A DNA stretch of 6,683 bases from Oscillospiraceae bacterium (lineage in GTDB: Bacteria > Bacillota > Clostridia > Oscillospirales > Ruminococcaceae): the NCBI GenBank assembly GCA_016296485.1, contig JAEDJF010000080.1:1-6683 (forward strand). The letters run 5' to 3'. Positions 1 to 6,290 of this stretch are shown here, piece by piece. Under the pieces are notes generated by a model, which was given only the letters and a program-made list of their open reading frames with translations, was not told where the DNA came from and searched no databases. How positions within the stretch are numbered: the stretch's first letter is position 1; every line of letters begins with the position of its first letter. Made by a program: the position numbers and the translations under genes.

Positions 1-10
1 TTTTTTTGTT

Positions 11-301
11 TTATTCCGTTTGGAACTCCTGTTCCGCTTCCTGTTTGGCGAGGTGCTCGTCGTAGGCGGCGAGGACCGCCTCCTCGAGGGATTTGCGCGC
101 CTCGGGGGTGATGGGGTGGACGATGTCGCGGAAGACGCCGCTCTCGTCCTTGCGGCTCGGCATCGCCACAAAGAGCCGCTCCGGTCCCGCGATTACCTTG
201 AGGTCGTGGACCGCAAGGTCGTGGTCCACGGTTACGGAGACGAGCGCCTTTAACCGGTCGTTGTCATAGGTTTTCCTAATGCGAATATCAGTGATGTTCA
301 T
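11..301 (-). CDS. spoVG: SpoVG family regulatory protein (septation protein SpoVG)
   Basis: This encodes a 96-residue protein, the usual length for SpoVG. The family signature is clear: an N-terminal NITDIRIRK strand, AVHDLKVI at 30-37, LFVAMPSRK at 43-51 and FRDIVHPITPEAR at 57-69, followed by an acidic helical tail. SpoVG proteins are small cytoplasmic dimers that bind nucleic acids. In Bacillus SpoVG affects asymmetric septation and sporulation, and in Staphylococcus and Listeria it affects envelope and virulence gene expression. The ATG start is supported by GGAGG at 311-315, 9 nt upstream. The stop is TAA at 11-13, and the terminator would lie outside the window. The gene follows the ABC importer operon on the same strand but is separated by a strong terminator-like hairpin, so it probably has its own promoter, which I cannot place confidently. 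In other Firmicutes spoVG often neighbours glmU and prs, which may lie beyond the left edge. Confidence 0.95.
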   Translation of the reverse strand: MNITDIRIRKTYDNDRLKALVSVTVDHDLAVHDLKVIAGPERLFVAMPSRKDESGVFRDIVHPITPEARKSLEEAVLAAYDEHLAKQEAEQEFQTE

Positions 302-308
302 AATATTG

Positions 309-336
309 ATCCTCCGAAAATGTTTTCTGTGAGGAT
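309..336 (-). promoter_or_regulatory. Imperfect inverted repeat in spoVG leader that could mask the Shine-Dalgarno
   Basis: In the spoVG mRNA, AUCCUC (positions 336 to 331) is exactly complementary to GAGGAU (314 to 309), which contains most of the GGAGG ribosome binding site at 315-311. Between them GAAAA (327-323) and UUUUC (320-316) are also complementary. The leader can therefore fold into a two-part hairpin that pairs the ribosome binding site. The complementarity is seen directly; its role in translational control is inference. The inner stem is A-U rich, so the fold may be marginal. Confidence 0.45.
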
Positions 337-349
337 TCTTGACCGAAAG

Positions 350-373
350 GGCGGGCTCTATTCAAAGCCCGCC
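350..373 (-). promoter_or_regulatory. GC-rich hairpin upstream of spoVG
   Basis: GGCGGGCT (350-357) and AGCCCGCC (366-373) form a perfect 8-bp stem with an 8-nt loop. On the minus strand it is followed by CTTTCGG rather than a U-run, so it is not a canonical intrinsic terminator. It lies between the importer terminator and the spoVG ribosome binding site. It may be a leader structure, a barrier protecting spoVG mRNA produced by read-through, or an operator; the sequence does not decide. Confidence 0.5.
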
Positions 374-396
374 GCAAAAACAAACAATATCCAAAT

Positions 397-431
397 AAAA
401 ATCCCCGCCGAACTATACGGCGGGGATTTTT
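397..431 (-). terminator. Rho-independent terminator of the ABC importer operon (possibly bidirectional)
   Basis: A 14-bp perfect stem (397-410 with 418-431) has a core of CCCCGCCG/CGGCGGGG, flanking A and T runs and a 7-nt loop. Read on the minus strand it starts 16 nt after the ATPase stop codon and ends in UUUUU followed by AUUUGG, the expected layout for an intrinsic terminator. Because the A/T runs are symmetrical it would also work on the plus strand, although no plus-strand gene precedes it. Confidence 0.88.
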
Positions 432-447
432 CAAGGAGAAATTTACA

Positions 448-1521
448 TCAGGTAATAATTTTGGTGGCGGCGTCGGTTCCGTCGTCCTCATAGACGTGGA
501 AGGTGTCGAAATCAATAAAGATTTCCTCGCCGATTTCGTACTCGTCATAGGTCTCCGGCGGAGCGATTACGCGGATGCCCTTGCCGTTGGGAAGGCGGAC
601 GTAGCAGTCGTTGACGTCGCCCATAAAGGTCTTGTTGTCCATAACGCCGTGGAGCTTTCCGCCATCTCTCGAAAGGTGGATGCTCTCGGGACGGACGGCG
701 ACGACAACGTTGCCCTTGAGTTCGCCGTCGTAGTCTAGCACCTGGTCGGTGCCGGTGATGGTGATTTTTCCGTTTTCAGAAACGCCCTTGATGAAGTCGA
801 TTTTGCCGACGAAGGCGGCAACGAACTGGTTGGCGGGCTTGCGGTAAATATCCATCGGGTGTCCGACCTGCTGGATGACGCCGTCGTTGATGACGATGAC
901 CTTGTCGGACATGGTCATTGCCTCAACCTGGTCGTGGGTGACGTAAACGACGGTGATACCGAGCTTTTTCTGAATCGCCTTTATCTCAAAGCGCATGCTT
1001 TCGCGGAGTTTCGCGTCAAGGTTCGAAAGGGGCTCGTCAAGGAGGAGGAGGTTCGGCTCCGCAACGAGGGCGCGCCCGAGGGCGACGCGCTGCTGCTGAC
1101 CGCCGGAAAGCTGGGAGGGGATCCGGTCGGCGTACTGGCTGAGGTGAACGACCTCCATAATGGCTTCGACCTTCTGTTTGATGACGTCCTTCGGGACTTT
1201 CTTTATCTTGAGCGGATAGGCGATGTTGTCAAAAACGGTCATATGGGGCCAGACGGCGTAGCTCTGGAAAACCATTCCGATGTCGCGTTTCTCCGGCGGG
1301 ACGAAGGTCTTGTCGGAGCTGACGACCTTGTCGTCGATGGTGATGGTGCCGGAGGTGGGCTTTTCAAAGCCCGCCAGCATACGGAGCATGGTGGTTTTTC
1401 CGCAGCCGGAGGGACCGAGGAGGGTTACGAACTCCTTATCCTCGAAAACCTGGTTGAACTCCTTGAGGACTTCGACGTTTCCGAAACATTTTCTTATTTT
1501 ATCTATTTTAATCGTAGACAT
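448..1521 (-). CDS. ABC importer ATP-binding protein (PotA/FbpC-like, with C-terminal TOBE domain)
   Basis: This 357-residue cytoplasmic ATPase powers the importer encoded by the two upstream genes. The nucleotide-binding domain spans about residues 3-235: Walker A GPSGCGKTT at 36-44, Q-loop Gln86 in MVFQSYAVWPHM, signature LSGGQQQR at 138-145, Walker B LLLLDE at 158-163, D-loop SNLD at 166-169 and switch His196 in YVTHDQVEAM. All catalytic elements are intact. Residues from about 240 to 345 form the C-terminal regulatory region, including the VRPESIHLS segment (277-285) typical of TOBE-type domains. The length is normal for the polyamine/iron/phosphonate-type family. The ATG start follows AAAGGAGA at 1529-1536 with a good spacing. 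It is the last gene of the operon, 19 nt after the permease stop and just before a strong terminator. Substrate cannot be read from this subunit. Confidence 0.95.
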   Translation of the reverse strand: MSTIKIDKIRKCFGNVEVLKEFNQVFEDKEFVTLLGPSGCGKTTMLRMLAGFEKPTSGTITIDDKVVSSDKTFVPPEKRDIGMVFQSYAVWPHMTVFDNIAYPLKIKKVPKDVIKQKVEAIMEVVHLSQYADRIPSQLSGGQQQRVALGRALVAEPNLLLLDEPLSNLDAKLRESMRFEIKAIQKKLGITVVYVTHDQVEAMTMSDKVIVINDGVIQQVGHPMDIYRKPANQFVAAFVGKIDFIKGVSENGKITITGTDQVLDYDGELKGNVVVAVRPESIHLSRDGGKLHGVMDNKTFMGDVNDCYVRLPNGKGIRVIAPPETYDEYEIGEEIFIDFDTFHVYEDDGTDAATKIIT

Positions 1522-1540
1522 TTTCGAGTCTCCTTTCAGT

Positions 1541-3253
1541 TTAAATTGAGAACTTGCCCTTAGTTACTTTGTTGAGCACCCAGTTGACTATAACGACGAA
1601 AATAAGTATCGCCGCCGCCATTGCCGAGGCGGTCTGCTGGCTGTGGTAGGTCTGGTACTGGTAAAGCTCGTAACCTATGGTCTTGGTGTCGGTGGAATAA
1701 AGGAGAGTCGACATCGTGAGCTCGTAGAAGCAGGGCATAAAGATAAGGAACCAGCCGGCGACCACCGAGGGCGCGATGAGCGGCAAGGTCACGTCCTTGA
1801 ACCGCCGCACCCACGAAGCGCCGGAAATCTGCGCCGCTTCCTCGAGGGACTCGTGTATCTGCGACATTGCGGAGACGATGGTCCTCATTCCCATCAGCAG
1901 GTATTTAATCATATACGCCACGATGATGATAAAGAGGGTGTTGTAGATGTTGATGCCGAATTTGCCGTTCATGGTCATTATAAGACCGAGGGCGATAACG
2001 ATACTCGGGGTTCCGGAACCGAGGGTGATGAGGAAATCCGGAATTTTGCGTCCGCGGGCTCTGGTTCTGGTGAGAAGGTACGCCATAACGCAGGAGATGA
2101 CGATTCCGAGGGTCGCCGCAACGGAGGCGGAGATGAGGGAGTTCTTGGCGGAGTTTATAATCTGGGGACGGGTGAATACCGTCTGCCAATATTTAAGGGT
2201 GAAGTTACCGGCTTCGGAAAGGCTCTTGCCCATATTGACCGTGAAGGAGGTGGCAAAAACCGTCGCAAAGGGGATAACAACGACGATTATTGCGAAGATT
2301 ATAACGCCGATAGTGGCTGGAATGCGCCATTTTCCGAGGTCAACAATGTTCGGGCGGGTGGATTTGCCGGAGACGGTTATGTATTGTTTGCGGCCGACGA
2401 CGAAGGTCGAAAGATAGAGCACCAGGTTCGCGATAAGCATCAGGAATACCGCAAGGGTCGTGGCGTCGGAAAGACCTTCGCTGGAGCCGATATAGACGAA
2501 GTCAATGATACGGGTGGTGACCGTGTCCACGTTGCCCGGAGCGCCGATGATGGACGGGATTCCGTAGCAGGAGGCGGCGGACACGAAAACGAGAAGCCCC
2601 GCGGCGACGATACTCGGCGCCATCATCGGAAGAGTTACCGTGGCGACGGTCTTAAGCGGGGAGGCGCCGGAAATCTTGGAGGCTTCCTCGAGGGAGGGGT
2701 CCATATTTTCCATAGCGCGGGAGATGGTGATGAAAGCGTAGGGGTAGTAGAAGGTCGTAAGGACCCAGATAAGTCCGCCGACGCTGTAAATGTTGAAAGG
2801 ATTCTGGGAAAGACCGAAGAGCTCCTGGAGGAACACGTTGAGCGTTCCGACTCTGGGGTTGAGAAGCCGCAGCCAGGCCATCGCTCCGACGTAGGGCGGA
2901 ACCATATACGTCATTACGAAGAGGGTGCGGAAGAATTTTTTGAAGTGAAGATTGGTGCGCCCGACAAGCCAGGCAAGAGGGAAGGCAATAAGAACGCCGA
3001 GAATCATCGAACAGCTTGCCGTGACTACCGTGTTGCGAAGAGCCGTCCAGTTGAGCGGGTAGGAATAGACCCTCTGGAACGCTTCAAGGGAGAAGCTTCC
3101 CGCCGGGAAGAACGCCCGGAAAACGAGGTAGAGAAGAGGAAATACCTCGAAAATCACAAGGAAGGCGATTATCGCAAGAATAATTATCCATTTTACGTCG
3201 AAGTAAAACTTTTTGTTTGCGGTGGGCTTTCCCGCAACTGCCGTATTCGCCAT
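1541..3253 (-). CDS. ABC importer permease, two fused transmembrane domains (FbpB/ThiP-like)
   Basis: This 570-residue membrane protein forms the whole translocation channel in one chain. It has about twelve hydrophobic segments arranged as two six-helix halves, roughly 21-290 and 311-565. Each half has the cytoplasmic EAA loop that docks onto the ATPase: EEASKISGASPL followed by TLPMMAP (189-213), and EEAAQISGASWV followed by TLPLIAP (471-495). The near identity of the loops shows the duplicated architecture. Such fused permeases are typical of the ferric iron, thiamine and 2-aminoethylphosphonate group of importers, whereas most importers use two separate permeases. The ATG start has AAGGGG at 3263-3268, 9 nt upstream, a less than perfect ribosome binding site. 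It is the middle gene of the operon: 135 bp containing a stable hairpin separate it from the binding-protein gene, and 19 bp separate it from the ATPase gene. Confidence 0.95.
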   Translation of the reverse strand: MANTAVAGKPTANKKFYFDVKWIIILAIIAFLVIFEVFPLLYLVFRAFFPAGSFSLEAFQRVYSYPLNWTALRNTVVTASCSMILGVLIAFPLAWLVGRTNLHFKKFFRTLFVMTYMVPPYVGAMAWLRLLNPRVGTLNVFLQELFGLSQNPFNIYSVGGLIWVLTTFYYPYAFITISRAMENMDPSLEEASKISGASPLKTVATVTLPMMAPSIVAAGLLVFVSAASCYGIPSIIGAPGNVDTVTTRIIDFVYIGSSEGLSDATTLAVFLMLIANLVLYLSTFVVGRKQYITVSGKSTRPNIVDLGKWRIPATIGVIIFAIIVVVIPFATVFATSFTVNMGKSLSEAGNFTLKYWQTVFTRPQIINSAKNSLISASVAATLGIVISCVMAYLLTRTRARGRKIPDFLITLGSGTPSIVIALGLIMTMNGKFGINIYNTLFIIIVAYMIKYLLMGMRTIVSAMSQIHESLEEAAQISGASWVRRFKDVTLPLIAPSVVAGWFLIFMPCFYELTMSTLLYSTDTKTIGYELYQYQTYHSQQTASAMAAAILIFVVIVNWVLNKVTKGKFSI

Positions 3254-3314
3254 GACACAACGCCCCTTTTTAGTAAGATTTCGGTGAAAACAAAAGAACC
3301 GGAATTTAAAATTA

Positions 3315-3349
3315 CGGCGAGAGGACGCCCCGAGGGGCGCCCTCCGCCG
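3315..3349 (-). promoter_or_regulatory. Intergenic GC-rich stem-loop between binding-protein and permease genes
   Basis: Three stacked stems form one long hairpin: CGGCG/CGCCG (3315-3319 with 3345-3349), GAGG/CCTC (3321-3324 with 3341-3344) and CGCCC/GGGCG (3326-3330 with 3335-3339) around a 4-nt loop, with only one bulged base and one mismatch. On the minus strand it is followed by UAAUUUUAAAUU, a weak U-rich tail. It lies 40 bp after the binding-protein stop. In other importer operons such structures protect the 3' end of the binding-protein mRNA or partly terminate transcription, so that binding protein exceeds permease. That role is inferred here. Confidence 0.7.
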
Positions 3350-3388
3350 AGAGAAACAAAAAAACGGAACCTTTTATGTAGTTCTTAA

Positions 3389-4441
3389 TTATTCGGGAAT
3401 TTTAACTCTTTCCTCGAAAGCGGTACGGACTTCGGAGCGGTTCTTGTAGCAGAACTCCCAGTCAACTTTCATTACGTTCTCAAGGATTTCGGAGGTGGGG
3501 ATTGCGTCGTAAGGAGGCTCGGGATAATCGGCTCTTACGGAGTGCATCCAGCCGGCGACGATGGCGGACTGTCCTTCAAGGGAGAGGAACCAGTCGGTGA
3601 TGACTTCGCAGGCGGCGGAGTTGGCGTTGGCGCTCATATCATCATTGATGGTCATAATCGGGGAGGGGCATACGATGGTGCCGTCGGTGGGATAGATGCA
3701 GGCGATCTTGGAGCCCTCTTCCTCTCTCTTTTTGAGGACGGACTCTTCGAGAATCATAATCTCTTTGCACTCGCCGGTCTCAAGTTTGGTGAGGGCAACG
3801 GAGCCGGACTCGACCATTACGTCCTGGGCGGCAAGAGCGTCAAAGTACTCGTAGCCGTAGTTGCTGCTGAGAGCAACGGCGGAAGCAAGAGCGGTACCGG
3901 AGGTGAGGGGGTTGGACATGGAAATCATGCCTTTGAGGTCGCTGTTGTTTGCGAAATCGTAAAGGGAAGAAGCGACTTCGTCCTCGGAGTACATATCCGG
4001 GTTATAAGCAAGGACCATGTTGCTTATACGGACGGGGTACCAATAGCCGTCGGGGTCATAGTCGAAAGCGAGGTTTTTCGCTTCGGGGGATTTATAGGCG
4101 TGGAGAAGACCGAGCTCCTTGAGTTCGAGAGCGTAGGAAGGCTCGGCGACCATAAGGATGTCGCAGCCGAGTTTGCCGCCTTCGAGCTCAGCGGTAACTT
4201 TGGACTGGATGGTGCCGGTGCCGCCCTGGAAGAACTCAATCTCGCAGTTCGGGAAAACGGTATCAAGAGTTACCTGGAGAGCTTCGATGATGTCCTGATA
4301 CATAGAGGTGTAAATTACGACTTTACCGGTTACTTCTTCGTGGATTTCAAGGTTTTCGGTGTCGATGCTGGACTTGGGGCCGCAGGCTGCGAGGCCGAGA
4401 ACCATGATTGCTGCCAAAAGAACGGCAAGAATCTTTTTCAT
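3389..4441 (-). CDS. ABC importer solute-binding lipoprotein (AfuA/FbpA-like, substrate unknown)
   Basis: This 350-residue extracytoplasmic protein captures the solute for the importer. Residues 1-20 are a lipoprotein signal: basic MKK, a hydrophobic core and the lipobox LAAC, so Cys20 would be lipid-modified and anchor it to the outer face of the membrane. The mature part has the layout of the AfuA/FbpA-like group: KVVIYTSMYQD (40-50), GGTGTIQSKVTAE (73-85), CDILMVAEP (93-101), NPLTSGTA (177-184) and YPTDGTIVCPSPI (250-262). Ferric-iron binders of this family use adjacent tyrosines in the second half. Here the comparable stretch (about 226-240) reads KEIMILEESVLKKRE and has no YY pair, so iron is not supported. 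A phosphonate, organophosphate or other small anion is possible. The ATG follows AAGGAGG (4449-4455) at 7 nt. First gene of the operon, with its own promoter at 4506-4534. Confidence 0.92.
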   Translation of the reverse strand: MKKILAVLLAAIMVLGLAACGPKSSIDTENLEIHEEVTGKVVIYTSMYQDIIEALQVTLDTVFPNCEIEFFQGGTGTIQSKVTAELEGGKLGCDILMVAEPSYALELKELGLLHAYKSPEAKNLAFDYDPDGYWYPVRISNMVLAYNPDMYSEDEVASSLYDFANNSDLKGMISMSNPLTSGTALASAVALSSNYGYEYFDALAAQDVMVESGSVALTKLETGECKEIMILEESVLKKREEEGSKIACIYPTDGTIVCPSPIMTINDDMSANANSAACEVITDWFLSLEGQSAIVAGWMHSVRADYPEPPYDAIPTSEILENVMKVDWEFCYKNRSEVRTAFEERVKIPE

Positions 4442-4453
4442 GATGTTTCCTCC

Positions 4454-4470
4454 TTGAATAATTCATTCAA
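4454..4470 (-). promoter_or_regulatory. Small AT-rich inverted repeat abutting the binding-protein ribosome binding site
   Basis: TTGAAT (4454-4459) and ATTCAA (4465-4470) form a 6-bp inverted repeat with a 5-nt spacer. In the mRNA its downstream arm ends in the AA that begins the AAGGAGG ribosome binding site (4455-4449). It could be a weak hairpin that tunes ribosome access, or a DNA site. The stem is mostly A-U, so an effect is uncertain. Confidence 0.3.
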
Positions 4471-4476
4471 TTAAGC

Positions 4477-4498
4477 TGATACGTATAAATCCGTATCA
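4477..4498. promoter_or_regulatory. Candidate operator: TGATACG-N8-CGTATCA inverted repeat at the importer transcription start
   Basis: A perfect 7-bp inverted repeat with an 8-nt spacer lies directly downstream of the -10 box (4506-4511). The predicted start is near 4499, so the repeat covers about +1 to +22, a classical position for a repressor. It could instead act as a 5' hairpin of the transcript. The repeat is seen directly; the regulator is unknown. It does not match the 19-bp Fur consensus, although the outer TGATA/TATCA is reminiscent of it. Confidence 0.5.
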
Positions 4499-4505
4499 CA
4501 GTACC

Positions 4506-4534
4506 ATTATAGTCGCAAGGTTTTCAAAAATCAA
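4506..4534 (-). promoter_or_regulatory. Sigma-A-type promoter of the ABC importer operon
   Basis: On the minus strand TTGATT (4534-4529) is followed by a 17-nt spacer and a perfect TATAAT (4511-4506). The predicted start near 4499 gives a leader of about 58 nt before the ATG at 4441. The -10 box and spacing are ideal, and the -35 matches four of six consensus bases. This is the best promoter in the window. Confidence 0.8.
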
Positions 4535-4574
4535 TTTCTGATGCGAAAAGCGACTGTAAAATATTGTATGAAAA

Positions 4575-4597
4575 ATTTGTGTAAAATAGCCACAAAT
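4575..4597. repeat. Inverted repeat ATTTGTG-N9-CACAAAT
   Basis: A perfect 7-bp inverted repeat with a 9-nt spacer lies about 87 bp upstream of the predicted importer start. It is extended by AAAA (4571-4574) and TTTT (4600-4603) with a 2-nt bulge. Its distance from the promoter would suit an upstream activator or auxiliary repressor site. Inverted repeats arise by chance fairly often in AT-rich DNA, so this is tentative. Confidence 0.3.
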
Positions 4598-4704
4598 AAT
4601 TTTTAAAATTGAAAGAAACTTAAAATTTTTACATTTTCGGCACCTGTTAATTTTTTATCTTTGTGCAGATTGTATATATGAACAAATTGTTAATAGTACA
4701 AAAC

Positions 4705-4718
4705 GCCGAAATTTCGGC
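4705..4718. repeat. Perfect 14-bp palindrome GCCGAAATTTCGGC
   Basis: A fully self-complementary 14-bp sequence with GC-rich ends stands out in otherwise AT-rich DNA, midway between the two divergent promoters. Neither strand has a gene ending beside it, so a terminator role is unlikely. A dimeric regulator site is more plausible. A related half-site, ATTTTCGGCA, occurs at 4633-4642. Confidence 0.4.
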
Positions 4719-4737
4719 AGAAATGGTTTTTAGCTTT

Positions 4738-4765
4738 TTGCAAGAATTTTAAATTGCGATATTAT
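4738..4765 (+). promoter_or_regulatory. Weak candidate distal promoter for murC
   Basis: TTGCAA (4738-4743) and TATTAT (4760-4765) are separated by 16 nt on the plus strand. A start here would give a murC leader of roughly 140 nt. The match is moderate, and the surrounding AT-richness makes chance matches likely. Confidence 0.25.
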
Positions 4766-4830
4766 ACATATTTAATAAAGCTTTTTTGGAAGTACCCCAT
4801 TGAATCGCAAACAAAAATGAAAATAGCTAT

Positions 4831-4858
4831 TTCTTTTTTCTGTGTTTTGCCGTATAAT
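4831..4858 (+). promoter_or_regulatory. Proximal murC promoter
   Basis: A perfect TATAAT is at 4853-4858. The region 16-17 nt upstream is only a poor -35 (TTCTTT at 4831-4836). The predicted start near 4865 would give a leader of about 47 nt. With an ideal -10 and weak -35 the promoter may depend on an activator; no extended TGn motif is present. Confidence 0.55.
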
Positions 4859-4866
4859 ATATACGG
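4850..4866. promoter_or_regulatory. CCGTATA-N3-TATACGG inverted repeat overlapping the murC -10 box
   Basis: A perfect 7-bp inverted repeat with a 3-nt spacer contains the TATAAT box (4853-4858) and extends to the predicted transcription start. A protein bound here would block RNA polymerase directly. It shares the CGTATAA string with the importer operator region (4482-4488), but the arm order differs, so a common regulator is only a possibility. Confidence 0.4.
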
Positions 4867-4869
4867 AAA

Positions 4870-4884
4870 GCCGCGCCCAGCGGC
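4870..4884 (+). promoter_or_regulatory. Small GC hairpin near the 5' end of the murC mRNA
   Basis: GCCGC (4870-4874) and GCGGC (4880-4884) pair around a 5-nt loop, a few bases after the predicted start. Short 5'-terminal hairpins often protect mRNA from decay. There is no U-run after it, so it is not a terminator. Confidence 0.4.
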
Positions 4885-4890
4885 AAAAAC

Positions 4891-4908
4891 AGCGTTAAGG
4901 AAGCGTTA
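4891..4908 (+). repeat. AGCGTTA direct repeat around the murC ribosome binding site
   Basis: AGCGTTA occurs at 4891-4897 and 4902-4908, one helical turn (11 bp) apart, flanking and partly overlapping the AAGGAA ribosome binding site (4897-4902). It may be a local duplication or a binding site; it may also be chance. Confidence 0.3.
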
Positions 4909-4911
4909 GCA

Positions 4912-6279
<1,368 letters not shown>

Positions 6280-6290
6280 GGAGGACGAAA

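Larger units (their letters stand above)
4535..4829. other. AT-rich divergent intergenic region without recognisable genes
   Basis: This stretch between the importer promoter and the murC promoter is strongly AT-rich compared with the GC-rich genes on both sides. I find no convincing reading frame with a ribosome binding site, and no tRNA-like or riboswitch-like structure. It contains two inverted repeats listed separately (4575-4597 and 4705-4718). TTTCGGCA occurs at 4635-4642 and again at 4712-4719, the second copy being part of the palindrome. A weak alternative promoter for the plus strand is also present (4738-4765). Confidence 0.6.

Noticed and set aside
350..395. Sigma-H type promoter for spoVG (GGATAT ... 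GAAT)
   Set aside because: The GGATAT and GAAT elements are about 20 nt apart after allowing for the -10 prefix, too far for the sigma-H spacing, and the required purine before GAAT is missing.
859..1563. Plus-strand open frame opposite the ATPase gene
   Set aside because: It is a mirror of the ATPase coding strand with low-complexity Asp/Leu/Val composition, no ribosome binding site of note and no recognisable domain.
1643..3388. Very long open frame on the plus strand opposite the permease gene
   Set aside because: It is antisense to an unmistakable permease, and its translation is rich in charged Gly/Asp/Arg runs without any family motif. It arises from the GC-rich third codon positions of the permease.
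4477..4498. Fur box at the importer promoter
   Set aside because: Only the outer TGATA/TATCA resembles Fur sites. The spacing and interior do not fit the 7-1-7 or 19-bp consensus.
4705..4718. Palindrome as an intrinsic terminator
   Set aside because: No gene ends next to it on either strand, and the tails are not clean U-runs.
4535..4829. Small RNA, riboswitch or short peptide gene in the divergent spacer
   Set aside because: I found no conserved aptamer-like pattern, no terminator hairpin with a U-tract and no short frame with a ribosome binding site. The AT-richness explains the scattered promoter-like hexamers.
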